Shown here one piece after another: positions 8,525 through 17,791 of a stretch of 64,000 bases of DNA. Position 1 is the first letter of the stretch. The number at the start of each line of letters is the position of its first letter. The notes below the pieces were generated by a model. The model made no database searches, was not told the DNA's origin, and saw only the letters and a list, made by a program, of their open reading frames with translations. Made by a program: the position numbers and the translations under genes. Source of the DNA: DATGLG01 sp035294245 (GTDB lineage Bacteria > Pseudomonadota > Alphaproteobacteria > JACZXZ01); the NCBI GenBank assembly GCA_035294245.1, contig DATGLG010000042.1, positions 1-64,000 of the forward strand. Direction: 5' to 3'.

Positions 8525-10075
8525 ATGACAGATCGCGTTCTCATCCTCGACTTCGGCTCCCAGGTCACCCAGCTCATTGCGCGCCGCGTGCGCGAGAGCG
8601 GAGTCTATTGCGAAATCCATCCTTTTAACCGGGTGAGCGACGAAGCGCTCGCAAGCTTCGCTCCGAAGGCGATCATCCTGTCCGGCGGCCCCGCCTCGCT
8701 GACCCTTGCCGATTCGCCGCGCGCGCCGAACCGGGTCTTTGAGCTCGGCGTTCCGGTCCTGGGCATCTGCTACGGCTTCCAGGCCATGTGCGCCCAGCTG
8801 GGCGGCGAGGTCCAGCGATCGGAGCATCAGGAATTCGGCCGCGCCTTCGTGGATGTGACCGGCGATTGCGCGCTTTTCGATGGCGTGTGGCGCAAGGGTG
8901 AGCGCCAGCAGGTTTGGATGAGCCATGGCGACCGGGTGATCCGGCTCCCGCCCGGCTTTCGCGCCGTCGGGGTGAGCGATGGCGCGCCTTATGCGATGAT
9001 CGCCAATGATGCGCGCCGCTTCTACGGTGTGCTGTTCCATCCCGAGGTGGTGCATACGCCCCATGGAGCAGAGCTGCTCGTCAACTTCACTCACAAGGTG
9101 GCCGGCTGCCGCGGGGATTGGACGATGGCGGCATTCCGGGCCCAGGCCATCGAGCGGATTCGCAAGCAGGTCGGCAAAGGGCGGGTGATTTGTGGCTTGT
9201 CCGGCGGTGTCGATTCCTCGGTGGCGGCGGTGCTGATTCATGAAGCGATCGGCGATCAGCTCCATTGCATCTTCATCGATCATGGCTTGCTGCGGCTTGG
9301 CGAGCGGGATGAGGTGGAGCGCGTCTTTCGCGATCACTACAACATTCCCCTTGTCGTGCGGGATGCGAGCGAGCTTTTCCTCGCGCGCCTTGCCGCGGCG
9401 GACGATCCGGAACGAAAGCGCAAGATCATCGGCGCCACCTTCATCGATGTCTTCGACGAGGAGGCGAAGAAGCTCGGCGGCGCCGATTTCCTCGCTCAGG
9501 GTACGCTCTACCCCGACGTCATCGAATCGGTTTCGCCTCTCGGCGGCCCCTCGGTGACGATCAAGTCTCATCACAATGTGGGCGGGCTCCCCGAGCGCAT
9601 GAAGCTCAAGCTCGTCGAGCCGTTGCGCGAGCTCTTCAAGGATGAGGTTCGCGCCCTCGGCCGCGAGCTGGGCCTGCCGGAGCGCCTCGTCGGGCGCCAT
9701 CCCTTTCCAGGCCCCGGGCTCGCGATTCGCTGCCCCGGCGGGATCACGCGGGAGAAGCTCGAGATCCTGCGCAAGGCCGACGCCATCTTCCTCGAGGAAA
9801 TTCGCAACGCCGACCTTTACGACGCGATCTGGCAGGCCTTCGCGGTCCTCTTGCCTGTGCGCACCGTCGGCGTCATGGGCGACGCGCGCTCCTACGACAA
9901 TGTCTGCGCCCTGCGCGCGGTGACCTCAACCGACGGCATGACCGCCGATTTCTATCCATTCCCGCATGAATTCCTCGCCGCGACCGCAACCCGCATCATT
10001 AACGAGGTGCGAGGCATCAATAGGGTCGTCTACGACGTTACCTCGAAGCCCCCCGGGACGATCGAGTGGGAATGA
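8525..10075 (+). CDS. guaA: GMP synthase (glutamine-hydrolysing)
   Basis: GuaA converts XMP to GMP using glutamine and ATP. The 516-residue protein has a class I glutamine amidotransferase domain, with Cys82 in 'GICYGFQ' and the His/Glu of 'GVLFHPEVVHT'. An N-type PP-loop domain follows ('CGLSGGVDSSVAA'), then the C-terminal dimerisation domain ending 'KPPGTIEWE'. The reading frame is intact although its last 16 bases are the core of an island attachment site, so integration has preserved the C-terminus. It is the natural partner of guaB upstream. Confidence 0.97.
   Translation: MTDRVLILDFGSQVTQLIARRVRESGVYCEIHPFNRVSDEALASFAPKAIILSGGPASLTLADSPRAPNRVFELGVPVLGICYGFQAMCAQLGGEVQRSEHQEFGRAFVDVTGDCALFDGVWRKGERQQVWMSHGDRVIRLPPGFRAVGVSDGAPYAMIANDARRFYGVLFHPEVVHTPHGAELLVNFTHKVAGCRGDWTMAAFRAQAIERIRKQVGKGRVICGLSGGVDSSVAAVLIHEAIGDQLHCIFIDHGLLRLGERDEVERVFRDHYNIPLVVRDASELFLARLAAADDPERKRKIIGATFIDVFDEEAKKLGGADFLAQGTLYPDVIESVSPLGGPSVTIKSHHNVGGLPERMKLKLVEPLRELFKDEVRALGRELGLPERLVGRHPFPGPGLAIRCPGGITREKLEILRKADAIFLEEIRNADLYDAIWQAFAVLLPVRTVGVMGDARSYDNVCALRAVTSTDGMTADFYPFPHEFLAATATRIINEVRGINRVVYDVTSKPPGTIEWE
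10060..10075 (+). other. attL within the end of guaA
   Basis: GATCGAGTGGGAATGA forms the last codons of guaA (I-E-W-E-stop). The same core recurs at 53033-53048 (one base different) and 61591-61606. Integrases that target the guaA 3' end and use a core of about 12 bases here are an established island class. Confidence 0.85.
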
Positions 10076-10190
10076 TTCAGGCCCATCCGGCGCTATCCTG
10101 CAGTGTCCCGAAAACCTCCATAACGCACTGATAAACAAAACAAAATCACTCAGAGGCGTTCGGAGACTATCGGCCGGCATAGATCGCCGC

Positions 10191-10347
10191 TGACGGACCC
10201 TCTGACGGTCCGCCTTCCCATTGCGAAGTCCGTTTTCGTCCGATACCGTCAGGGTCTGAGTGGCCTCTGACGGTCTTTTTTTCGACCTAAGATACTGTAA
10301 GAAAAAGAGATTTCGTCACGAGGACGCCCGAAAATGGCCTGACGGTC
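10191..10347. promoter_or_regulatory. Cluster of TGACGGTC motifs between guaA and the integrase gene
   Basis: TGACGGTC or one-mismatch forms occur at 10191, 10203, 10244 (inverted), 10268 and 10340. Two copies are followed by runs of T (TGACGGTCTTTTTTT). Similar motifs recur near the other att sites at 52810, 52976 (inverted), 53276 (inverted), 53304 and 61366. Position and spacing suit integrase arm-type binding sites; the copy at 10340 also lies just ahead of the integrase ribosome-binding site and could serve autoregulation. Function is inferred. Confidence 0.5.
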
Positions 10348-10369
10348 TTTTTTTGAGGAGGCGGCCCAA

Positions 10370-11653
10370 ATGCTGACGGATGCAGCCCTTAAGCACCTGA
10401 AACCAAAAGACAAAATTTACAAGGTGACGGACCGGGACGGCATGTATGTGCTCGTGAAACCCTCGGGGACCCTCACTTTTCGGCTGGATTACCGGATGAA
10501 TGGACGGCGCGAGACCGTCACCTTCGGGAAGTACGGCCCGGCCGGGCTATCGCTCGCCCGTGCCCGAGAGCTGTGCATCGACGCCAAGCGGGCGATCAGC
10601 GAGGGACGGTCGCCGGCGATCGAGAAGCAGCGGGAGAAGCGCCGGCTCCTGGAAGCGAAGAGCTTCGGCGAGTTCGGCGAGAAGTGGCTGACCACGGCGC
10701 CGACCATGGCGGACAGCACGCGGGCGATGCGCCGGTCGATCTTTGAGCGAGAGCTGCTGCCGAAGTGGCGCACCAGGCTGCTGACCGAGATCATCCCGGA
10801 TGACCTGCGGGCTCTTTGCGGCGCCATCGTCGAGCGCGGCGCGCCGGCGACGGCGATCCATGTCCGTGACATCGTCAAGCAGATCTACGGCTTCGCGATC
10901 CTGCACGGCGAGAAAGTGTCCAACCCTGCTGACGATGTGGGGCCGTCTTCCATCGCGACCTTCGTGCCGAAGGACCGGTCCCTGTCACCGACCGAGATCA
11001 GGATCATGCTCAAGCTGATCGAGAACGTGGCGACGCTGCCAACTATTCGGCTCGGCATGCGCCTTTACCTGCAAACGATGGTGCGCAAGAGCGAGCTGCA
11101 GGATGCGACCTGGGACGAGGTCGATTTCGAGAATGCCGTCTGGACCATCCCGAAGGAGCGGATGAAGCGCTCGAAAGCGCACAACGTTTATCTGTCGCGG
11201 CAGACGCTCGACATCATGATCGCGCTGAAGACCTGCGCCGGGAATTCGCGATACCTGTTGCCATCGCGCTACGATGCGGATGCACCGATGTCGCGCGCGA
11301 CATTCAACCGTGTCACTTACTCGGTTGTCGAGCTGGCGAAGAAGGAAGGTCTGCCCCTCGAGCCGTTCACGGTTCACGATCTACGGAGGACAGGATCCAC
11401 GCTGCTCAATGAACTTGGGTTTAACAGCGACTGGATCGAGAAGTGCCTTGCGCATGAGGACGGCCGTTCGTCACGCGGGGTCTACAACAAGGCTGAGTAC
11501 GAAGTTCAGCGCCGCCATATGATGCAGGAGTGGTCGGATATCATCGACGCCTGGGTCGCGGGCAAGAAGCGTGTCCCGGTACTCATCCCGCCTTCGATGC
11601 CGCTGCTTGAGCCCGACCCAGCTCTCGAACCGGGCGTGAGCGCCGTTGTCTGA
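10370..11653 (+). CDS. Tyrosine recombinase / island integrase (DUF4102-type N-terminus)
   Basis: The 427-residue integrase has an N-terminal arm-binding DUF4102-like domain ('LTDAALKHLKPKDKIYKVTD' and 'VTFGKYGPAGLSLARARELC'), a SAM-like core-binding domain (about 100-185), and a catalytic domain. The catalytic residues by position are Arg239 ('VRKSEL'), His336 and Arg339 ('HDLRRTG'), His362 and Tyr372 ('GVYNKAEY'). It presumably recombines the guaA 3' end with the island att site. GAGGAGG lies 8 bases before the ATG. It is the only integrase seen between the three att copies, so it may also act on island 2. Confidence 0.93.
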   Translation: MLTDAALKHLKPKDKIYKVTDRDGMYVLVKPSGTLTFRLDYRMNGRRETVTFGKYGPAGLSLARARELCIDAKRAISEGRSPAIEKQREKRRLLEAKSFGEFGEKWLTTAPTMADSTRAMRRSIFERELLPKWRTRLLTEIIPDDLRALCGAIVERGAPATAIHVRDIVKQIYGFAILHGEKVSNPADDVGPSSIATFVPKDRSLSPTEIRIMLKLIENVATLPTIRLGMRLYLQTMVRKSELQDATWDEVDFENAVWTIPKERMKRSKAHNVYLSRQTLDIMIALKTCAGNSRYLLPSRYDADAPMSRATFNRVTYSVVELAKKEGLPLEPFTVHDLRRTGSTLLNELGFNSDWIEKCLAHEDGRSSRGVYNKAEYEVQRRHMMQEWSDIIDAWVAGKKRVPVLIPPSMPLLEPDPALEPGVSAVV

Positions 11654-11879
11654 CGTCAGGAGGCTGCGCGCGCGCTATTGGGGCTGATCGGCGGGAAGCC
11701 AGCCAAGCTTCGACCTCCGCCAGATCCCAGACGACACAGCGGGGCGAGAGGGCGAAGCGCTGCGGGAATTCTCCGCGCTGTTCCATCTCATAGATGGTGC
11801 TATCGGCAAGGGGCACCATTTCGCGCAACTGCTGTCGACGGATGGTTCGTTTAATTGGCGTACCTTCTCCGTAAGTCAT
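11583..11879 (-). CDS. AlpA-family transcriptional regulator / excisionase-like HTH
   Basis: This 98-residue protein has the MerR-like winged helix of AlpA ('RQQLREMVPLADSTIYEMEQRGEFPQRF', then 'VVWDLAEVEAWLASR'). AlpA proteins switch on island integrase genes or act as recombination directionality factors. It is encoded convergently with the integrase, and its last 71 bases overlap the integrase 3' end. The Arg/Ala-rich tail lies in that overlap. Confidence 0.85.
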   Translation of the reverse strand: MTYGEGTPIKRTIRRQQLREMVPLADSTIYEMEQRGEFPQRFALSPRCVVWDLAEVEAWLASRRSAPIARAQPPDVRQRRSRPVRELGRAQAAASKAG

Positions 11880-12300
11880 TCATCATCTCCTTAGCTGCCG
11901 TTCCCGAGGAAATGAGCGCGATAGGTTTCGAAAAGGAAGGGCAGAAGTTGTGGAGTCGAAAAACTGGATGGCATGGCGTGGAAATAGAAGTCATGGAGAA
12001 ACCGTCTTCAGGCAGATGTCGTATTGAATGCACGTGACTTTTCGGGCAACAAACATGAGAGGGGGGCATTGGGGGACAGCAAGATGTGCCCGATTTGTGA
12101 TCATCATCACGCATCTTCACGGTGCGTGTGTTTGAATGATTTTCAAGCGCACCGGATCATTACCGTCACGTCCGCTTAGCTCCGCGAGCTGAACAAAGCT
12201 GCGAATGTTGAATCGCCGATCGCCCTTCAAACCTCTGCCGAAGCCCTCTAGCGGATTCGCAAGTGTGATCGCGACCGTACGAGCGCGGCTGTGCAAGCAC
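11880..12300. other. Intergenic stretch without a supported gene
   Basis: About 420 bases separate alpA and a LysR gene. Short open frames are present (one of about 40 codons from an ATG near 11912), but none has a ribosome-binding site plus recognisable protein features. GATCATCATC near 12097 and GGATCATT near 12151 are local repeats without clear meaning. It must contain the alpA promoter on the minus strand. Confidence 0.5.
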
Positions 12301-13269
12301 TTAATTCGCGCCGCACGAGCCTTCTATGTGGTGGTCAATTTGCGATATGTTGCGCTCAGATCGTGGAAACGCAATGGCCGGCGCATGTTCACGCCGACGC
12401 TTCACCGCTCTGGCGAGGCTCAGAAATCGGCGGAGCGCGGGATTATCATTCCGTGGACACCAAACCGCGTTGAAAAGCAATTCGCTGGCGTCTAACGGCC
12501 GGTAGACAATGCCGGCGCCGGGCACCGCGGTCGTGGCCTCGCTGGTCAGCGTCAACCCACGGCCAAGCGCCACCATTTGCAGTAATGTGTCGCGAAAGAC
12601 AGCTTGGCGCTCGATGGTTGGGCGATATCCAAAGTCTGATAGGTGTTTGAGCAGATAGTCGTGTATTTCTGGACCCGGCTCTGTTTCGCTGACGATAAAG
12701 GCTTGGCCGCGCAGCTCATCCCAGGAAATCGCGTCGCGTTCTGCCAGTTCGTGACGCTGTGGAAGCACGACGAAAACCCGTTCGCTCCACAAATGCTCTG
12801 CGTCACAATTCAAAAAGGGTGGATGTCCCGCAACAAACGCTACGTCGATATGGTGCCGGCGGACAGCCGTCACGTGCATAGCAGAGATGCCGTCTACCAA
12901 GTCCAGTCGTACCCCCGGTTCGACCTCATGATGCGTGTTGAAAAGATCGGCAAGAAAACCTGAGGCAAGCGAAGAATAGATGCCGACCTTCACTGCACCG
13001 CACTCTCCCCGTCCCATCGCGCCAGCATCGGTCGTCGCGTAGCGAATTTGGTTTAGCGCGGCGCGCACTTGGCATATGAACCTCTCTCCAGCCTGGGTTA
13101 GGTGGACGCCGTCATGATGCCGAACAAATAGGGAGACGCCAATCTCGTCCTCAAGATCGCGGATGCGCCGACTAAGCGCCGACTCTTGAATCCCAATCAC
13201 CCGTGCGGCGCAGCGAAAACTCCCATAGTCGGCCGCTGCAAGAGCGTATCTGAGATGGCGTAGCTCCAT
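12301..13269 (-). CDS. LysR family transcriptional regulator
   Basis: The roughly 322-residue protein begins MELRHLRYALAAADYGSF, the standard LysR winged-helix start, with the recognition region 'ARVIGIQESALSRRIRDLED'. A type 2 periplasmic-binding-like effector domain follows from about residue 92 ('GAVKVGIYSSLASGFLADLF'). The ATG at 13269 is preferred to a GTG 12 bases upstream. Its target is unknown: the neighbours are an AlpA gene and a divergent second LysR gene, and no enzyme gene is adjacent. Confidence 0.85.
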   Translation of the reverse strand: MELRHLRYALAAADYGSFRCAARVIGIQESALSRRIRDLEDEIGVSLFVRHHDGVHLTQAGERFICQVRAALNQIRYATTDAGAMGRGECGAVKVGIYSSLASGFLADLFNTHHEVEPGVRLDLVDGISAMHVTAVRRHHIDVAFVAGHPPFLNCDAEHLWSERVFVVLPQRHELAERDAISWDELRGQAFIVSETEPGPEIHDYLLKHLSDFGYRPTIERQAVFRDTLLQMVALGRGLTLTSEATTAVPGAGIVYRPLDASELLFNAVWCPRNDNPALRRFLSLARAVKRRREHAPAIAFPRSERNISQIDHHIEGSCGAN

Positions 13270-13469
13270 GCTGTGGTTCACCCCAGTGCGTCATCGCCAC
13301 AGTTCTACGTCGCGACTCCAAAGATTCTTAGCGTGTCCAACCCGGCCATCACCGCAGAAATCAATGTTCTATTCCGAAGGGGCTCAACCCGATGGTGTCA
13401 GCACGCGCGCGTCATCGTACTCTTGTGGAAGCATGCACCGAAGGACATAATTGGCCGATAAATGTGCTA

Positions 13470-14354
13470 ATGAAGGGCATGATGCTGGACTTGTGGCGAC
13501 TTCGCTGCTTTGTGGCCGTAGGTGAATTGGAACATGTCGGCTCAGCGGCAGAGCGCCTCCACATATCGCCGTCTCCGCTGAGCCGTCAGATCCGGCAGCT
13601 AGAGGAGGAGCTCGGCCTCGAACTCTTCGATCGAGTGGGTAAGCGACTCCAGCTGACCACCGCAGGTCGCGATTTCCTCGGTCGGGCTCGACGACTACTG
13701 GAGAGCGCTGAAACCGTAGAGCGTGAAGGCAAGGGCCTTGCATCGCCGAACGCTGGGCCCGTTGCTGTAGGCTATATTCAAGAAGCGATCCTGAATGGGA
13801 TGATACCAAGGGTAGTTAAGCGTCTCGGCCCAAATAGTGGTATCAGTCTCCTGTTCAATCAGATGCGGACAGTAGAGCAACTAAGAGCGCTCGAAGCCTC
13901 AAAGATAGATATCGGGATTTTGAGCAGCCCTCCAACTGAAAGGCATTTTGAGTGCCGCCTTTTATCAAGAGAGCCGTATTCCGCAGTGTTTTCCTCCGAG
14001 CACCGATTGGCCCGCGTCCAACGATTGAAGCTAGAGCATTTAAGGGACGAAGTGTGGGTCGGACCGCCACTTGAGGTCTGGCAGACGCTTAGCGACTTGC
14101 TTTCCAGCCGCGGCGCCGCCAGCGTCACGGCTCACGCGACATTTGATATAGCAGCCAGCTTTGCAATGGTCCGTGAAGGAATAGGCTACACAATAGTTCA
14201 ATCTAATATATCAAACTGGGATGTGGCCGGATTGGTGTTCCGACAGCTTCCGCGGTCGTGGCTTAATCTTGAATTGCATGCGGTGTGGAGACGCGATGCG
14301 CTTAATGGAGCCGGTAGACGGGTTCTTGAACAATTCAGTCGGGCTCCGGAGTAG
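13470..14354 (+). CDS. LysR family transcriptional regulator
   Basis: The roughly 294-residue protein has the LysR HTH ('MLDLWRLRCFVAVGELEHVG', 'HISPSPLSRQIRQLEEEL') and an effector-binding domain ('GPVAVGYIQEAILNGMIPRV' onward). ATG codons at 13470, 13479 and 13482 are all possible; AAGGG at 13473 favours 13482. It is divergent from the preceding LysR gene with a gap of about 200 bases. Base composition is less GC-rich than the backbone, which suggests separate acquisition. No target can be assigned. Confidence 0.83.
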   Translation: MKGMMLDLWRLRCFVAVGELEHVGSAAERLHISPSPLSRQIRQLEEELGLELFDRVGKRLQLTTAGRDFLGRARRLLESAETVEREGKGLASPNAGPVAVGYIQEAILNGMIPRVVKRLGPNSGISLLFNQMRTVEQLRALEASKIDIGILSSPPTERHFECRLLSREPYSAVFSSEHRLARVQRLKLEHLRDEVWVGPPLEVWQTLSDLLSSRGAASVTAHATFDIAASFAMVREGIGYTIVQSNISNWDVAGLVFRQLPRSWLNLELHAVWRRDALNGAGRRVLEQFSRAPE

Positions 14355-14363
14355 AATAGATCA

Positions 14364-15302
14364 CTAGGGCTCGACAGGCGAGAATGGAGAATCCTCGTTG
14401 GGCGTACGTGTCCCCTCTAAGCATGCAAGCAGGGGATCGCAAATTGACATGATCCCACTTTCAACAGAATCTGGATATTCAAATCCCGCAGAACGCGCGA
14501 CGTCTTTCGCAATCCGGCTATAAAGCGCCACAGTCGCTTTGAAGGCCCTGCTCGAGTCTAAAACGTCAAAACGTCCAAACACCTGCTGCAGCTCATCCCA
14601 CGTCGCTTTGTCGACCCACTGCTTCATCTGTGTCCCGATGTGCCACACATCGACAGGGCGCGATGACGCGGCATGCCATTCGAGCATCTGAAGCAACAGG
14701 GCTTTCATCGTCTGATCACGCTGTTTAACCAGCCATAGTTCGTCACGAATAAGGTACTTCGGGATGTGGGCCGCTTCGAACCAGAACTCTTGCACGGATG
14801 CGCGAAAGGCATCGTTCGAGGGCAATGTTCGGGTCGGAGCGTGTCCGCTCGGTGGTGGCAAATCATTTGTCAGGCCTGCCTTATCTAGCAGGATCTTATA
14901 TCCGCGCTCATACAGCGGCTCGAGCTTTTGATGGTTTGCCATTTCACATAGGCGGGCGGGGCCGGCGAGCGTGTAGTCGACTTTCGTGCCCCCCGAATAA
15001 ATCGCGAGGCGAGTTGCCCAATGTTGTTCGGGAGAAGGATCCAGAGGCAATACAGTAACTAACTGTCCGATCTCACCCAGCCATCCGAAGTCGGACATAA
15101 GCAAAGTGGGATCATCAATGATGATTTCGATATCAATATCGGACAGAGCGTCGGCGAGTTGGTCAGCTCTTGCGAGCGAGCCAGTAAGTATAAGAGCCTG
15201 AATCGCGCTATTATCCTGGGCCCATAAGATGATCTTCTGCAAGATTACGTCGCGCTCCGGTGCAGCAGCGGAGGCATTCTTGGTCAACTTCATAGTCGCC
15301 AC
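14364..15302 (-). CDS. ANT(6)/AadK-like nucleotidyltransferase
   Basis: The 312-residue protein has the nucleotidyltransferase signature 'LILTGSLARADQLADALSDI' with Gly41-Ser42 and metal-binding Asp55/Asp57 ('DID'). It then follows the aminoglycoside 6-adenylyltransferase pattern: 'FGWLGEIGQLVTVLP' and 'GGTKVDYTLAGPARL', where Asp would be the third acidic residue. ANT(6) enzymes adenylate streptomycin, but chromosomal relatives often have unknown substrates and this gene is not in a recognisable resistance cassette. It converges with the LysR gene 9 bases away and has relatively low GC. Confidence 0.75.
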   Translation of the reverse strand: MATMKLTKNASAAAPERDVILQKIILWAQDNSAIQALILTGSLARADQLADALSDIDIEIIIDDPTLLMSDFGWLGEIGQLVTVLPLDPSPEQHWATRLAIYSGGTKVDYTLAGPARLCEMANHQKLEPLYERGYKILLDKAGLTNDLPPPSGHAPTRTLPSNDAFRASVQEFWFEAAHIPKYLIRDELWLVKQRDQTMKALLLQMLEWHAASSRPVDVWHIGTQMKQWVDKATWDELQQVFGRFDVLDSSRAFKATVALYSRIAKDVARSAGFEYPDSVESGIMSICDPLLACLEGTRTPNEDSPFSPVEP

Positions 15303-15582
15303 CTATTCGTTATCGGTTCGGCACCTCCCCTGAGATACACCGGGTCTAAGGATGCCGTTGGGTGATTGTGCGAGGAATCGCTGATTTCGTCTTATGTTGT
15401 GCCAAGAACGGACATATCCTCCGGCTATTTTGGGGTCGCCCTCAGCACCGCCCCATTCCCGTCCTCTCTCTCGCGATCTGCTGTTCATTTTGAGTAGATC
15501 ATCACTCTTACTCTCTCTCATCGTTTTGTCCCGGTGCGCTCTCTGGTTCACTTAGGTTGCGCCGGCCTGGAGTAAACCTTCG

Positions 15583-15813
15583 TTATCCACGAGATCGAGC
15601 CCTCTGACGCACCTTCGAGAATCCTCTGTCGGTCGCGATGAACCGCTCCAACATCGGCACGATGAGCTTAATCGGATCTGCAATGGGAACGCCCTGTTCT
15701 GTCCCGAGGGCGTCGGCATAGGCTTTGAGATCGCGATGAAGCTGCGCGGGAAGCTCGATGGCCACCTTGACCGGTTTGTCGTCCACAATCGGCCCGAGCT
15801 TGAGCCTCACCAT
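15583..15813 (-). CDS. DUF2274 protein, conjugation-operon end
   Basis: This 76-residue protein begins MVRLKLGPIVDDKPVKVAIE and contains 'DPIKLIVPMLERFIATDRGF', matching small DUF2274 proteins that regularly follow trbI in alphaproteobacterial ICEs. Its ATG overlaps the trbI stop, so it is translationally coupled. Its role in transfer is not known. The 15303-15582 stretch downstream holds no gene I can support. Confidence 0.8.
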   Translation of the reverse strand: MVRLKLGPIVDDKPVKVAIELPAQLHRDLKAYADALGTEQGVPIADPIKLIVPMLERFIATDRGFSKVRQRARSRG

Positions 15814-17015
15814 TCTGATCCTCCATACGGTTCGAGCACAAGATCGCGGGTGACGATCACCCGCACTGGGAAGCCGGGCCGGATGGTCAGCGTCGGGGCG
15901 ACGTTGAGCTGTCGGCGGATGATCTCCTGACCCGCATCGTTGATCGTGTCCTGGCCGCCATTGCGGATCGCGCGCAGCAGTCGGTCGTCGTCGTCGATCG
16001 CCAACTCGGCGCCGACGCTGAGGAGCGTTGAGAGGCCCGCAGCCTTGGCGAGGTCCCACCAGTGATAGTCAACGCCATCCTCGAGGCCGGCATAGCCGGC
16101 CGCGTCGGCCCCCGGCTGGCGCTCGAGGACGATCGAGCGGCCGTTGGGGAAGATCAAACGGTTCCACACCAGCAATACTCTGCGTTGGCCGAACTGCACG
16201 GCATTGTCGTACTGGCCGATGATCCGCGTGCCTTGCGGAACCAGGAGAATGCGGCCGGTCGGGCTATCGTAGATGTTCTCGGTCGCCTGAGCGGTAATCT
16301 GCCCGGGAAGATCGGAGCGAATGCCGGTGATCAGCGCGGCGGGGATCACCGCTCCAGCTTGCAGGACGTAGGGCGAGGCCGGCGCCATGACCCGATCCGG
16401 CGCGACGGTGCGGCGATCGGCAGCGGCGTTGAGGAATGCGAGCTGCCGGTCCTGCGCGCGCTCTTGTGCCGTTGGCATGTTGAGCTGCCCGGGAAGCCCG
16501 AAGCCGGCCAGGTTCGTGTTGGTGACGGCGCCGTCCGGTGCGGGTGAAGCGGCGATCGCCCGCGCTTCGGTCTGGAAGAAGACACGGCTCGTGCGCGCGG
16601 CTTCCTGCTCGGCGAGGCGCCGCTGCTCGGCGGCATCCACGGCCGGCTGGATGGTCGGGGGAACGACCGGCTGTCCGCGATCCTGCGCGCTCAGGATGGG
16701 GCGGCCCAAGTCGCCCGGCAGCGGCGGTCCAAGCCGCGGGCCGGTATAGTCGCGCGGCAGTCCGGCGAGACCGTCGGCCGTGGGCCGATTGGTGGTGGAA
16801 TAGAGCTCCTCGTTCCGAGGTCCGGCGTTGCGTGTCTGAAGCGCGTAGATCAGCGCGCCGCCAAGGCCGATCGACGCGACCAAGCCGATCCCCGCCAAGG
16901 CTTTGCGGGACAGCCGGGTGACTCGGGGCGGGTCGCCGCGCAGGCGCATAGGCGCCGCGGAGTCGCCGGGACCTTGTTCTGTCTCGGGGCGGTCAGGATT
17001 GTCAGAGCTGGTCAC
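15807..17015 (-). CDS. trbI: Conjugal transfer protein TrbI (VirB10-like)
   Basis: The 402-residue protein has a single N-terminal membrane segment (about residues 38-62, 'ALAGIGLVASIGLGGALIYA'), a Pro/Gln-rich periplasmic linker, and the C-terminal VirB10/TrbI domain ('LQAGAVIPAALITGIRSDLP', 'LVPQGTRIIGQYDNAVQFGQ'). In type IV secretion it links the inner-membrane complex to the outer-membrane core. It appears intact, but its partners upstream of trbG are missing, so it is probably non-functional for transfer here. Confidence 0.92.
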   Translation of the reverse strand: MTSSDNPDRPETEQGPGDSAAPMRLRGDPPRVTRLSRKALAGIGLVASIGLGGALIYALQTRNAGPRNEELYSTTNRPTADGLAGLPRDYTGPRLGPPLPGDLGRPILSAQDRGQPVVPPTIQPAVDAAEQRRLAEQEAARTSRVFFQTEARAIAASPAPDGAVTNTNLAGFGLPGQLNMPTAQERAQDRQLAFLNAAADRRTVAPDRVMAPASPYVLQAGAVIPAALITGIRSDLPGQITAQATENIYDSPTGRILLVPQGTRIIGQYDNAVQFGQRRVLLVWNRLIFPNGRSIVLERQPGADAAGYAGLEDGVDYHWWDLAKAAGLSTLLSVGAELAIDDDDRLLRAIRNGGQDTINDAGQEIIRRQLNVAPTLTIRPGFPVRVIVTRDLVLEPYGGSEW

Positions 17016-17791
17016 TACGATGGCCTCCCGTCGCTGCGCGAAATCCTGACTGTCTGCTGGTGGTCACCGCTGCCGAGGCGAAGCTCGGCGGCGCCGAAGA
17101 GGCGATCGACGACCAGGATGTTCTGGGAGATGCGGCTGTTGACGATCTGGAGCTCGCCTTCCGAGCCGATGACGAAGAGCGGCGGCATCTCGCCCTGGAC
17201 GATGCCGCGCGGGAATTCGATGTAGACCCGCCGGCCGTCGTCATAGACGGCGAGCGGGCGCCATGGGGGATTGTCGCCGCTCAAGGCGTAGCGATAGTTG
17301 CGCGCCGCTGCCGCCGGGATGACCGGCGTGGCTGGCACACCTTGGCGCTGCGACGCGGGAAGTTGCGGATAGGCCCACGCCACGGCCGGCATATAGGGAT
17401 TGGCGCCGGCGCGCAGCTCGAGCATGTAGATGCGGCGATCGGTGGTGATGACCAGATTGGTCGTAATCTCGGCGCGTGTCGGCTTTACCAGCACATGCAC
17501 GCGGCGCGTGACGCCCGACCCGCTCTCGGTGTCGCCGATGATCCAGCGGGCGGTGTCGCCGGCGGCGATCGGGCCGGCGCCGGTCAGGCTCTCGCCGGGC
17601 TCGAGCGCGATGTCCGTGATCTGGCCCGGCGAGGTATAGACTTGGTAGAGCGCGCCTTCCGACCACGGGTAAATCTGAATGGCATTGTAGTAGCCCTCGC
17701 GGCGTGGCTCGACGCGGGCGGCGGCGTTGGCATTAGCCACCCGAGCGGTCGGAGAATTCGCGGCCGTTCCGCCATGGCTGGGCGTCGGCAA
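17015..17791 (-). pseudogene. trbG: trbG (VirB9-like), 5' truncated by a deletion
   Basis: The 250-odd residues from 'ANSPTARVANANAAARVEPR' to the end follow the TrbG/VirB9 pattern ('GALYQVYTSPGQITDIALEP', 'GDTARWIIGDTESGSG', 'PLFVIGSEGELQIVNSR'). The signal peptide and first 50-70 residues of a normal TrbG are missing. The frame instead runs back into the start of a strawberry-notch gene, with which it overlaps by 59 bases. The only initiator is a TTG inside foreign sequence. The protein would not be exported normally. Confidence 0.8.

Noticed and set aside
8231..9700. Long minus-strand open frame opposite guaA
   Set aside because: Shadow of guaA in GC-rich DNA; its protein has no domain pattern and guaA is unmistakable on the other strand. 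The same applies to 3060-4331, 4063-4968, 4996-6093 and 6151-7365.
11855..12037. 60-residue plus-strand frame upstream of alpA
   Set aside because: It overlaps the alpA start region, lacks a ribosome-binding site and has no recognisable family; not enough support.
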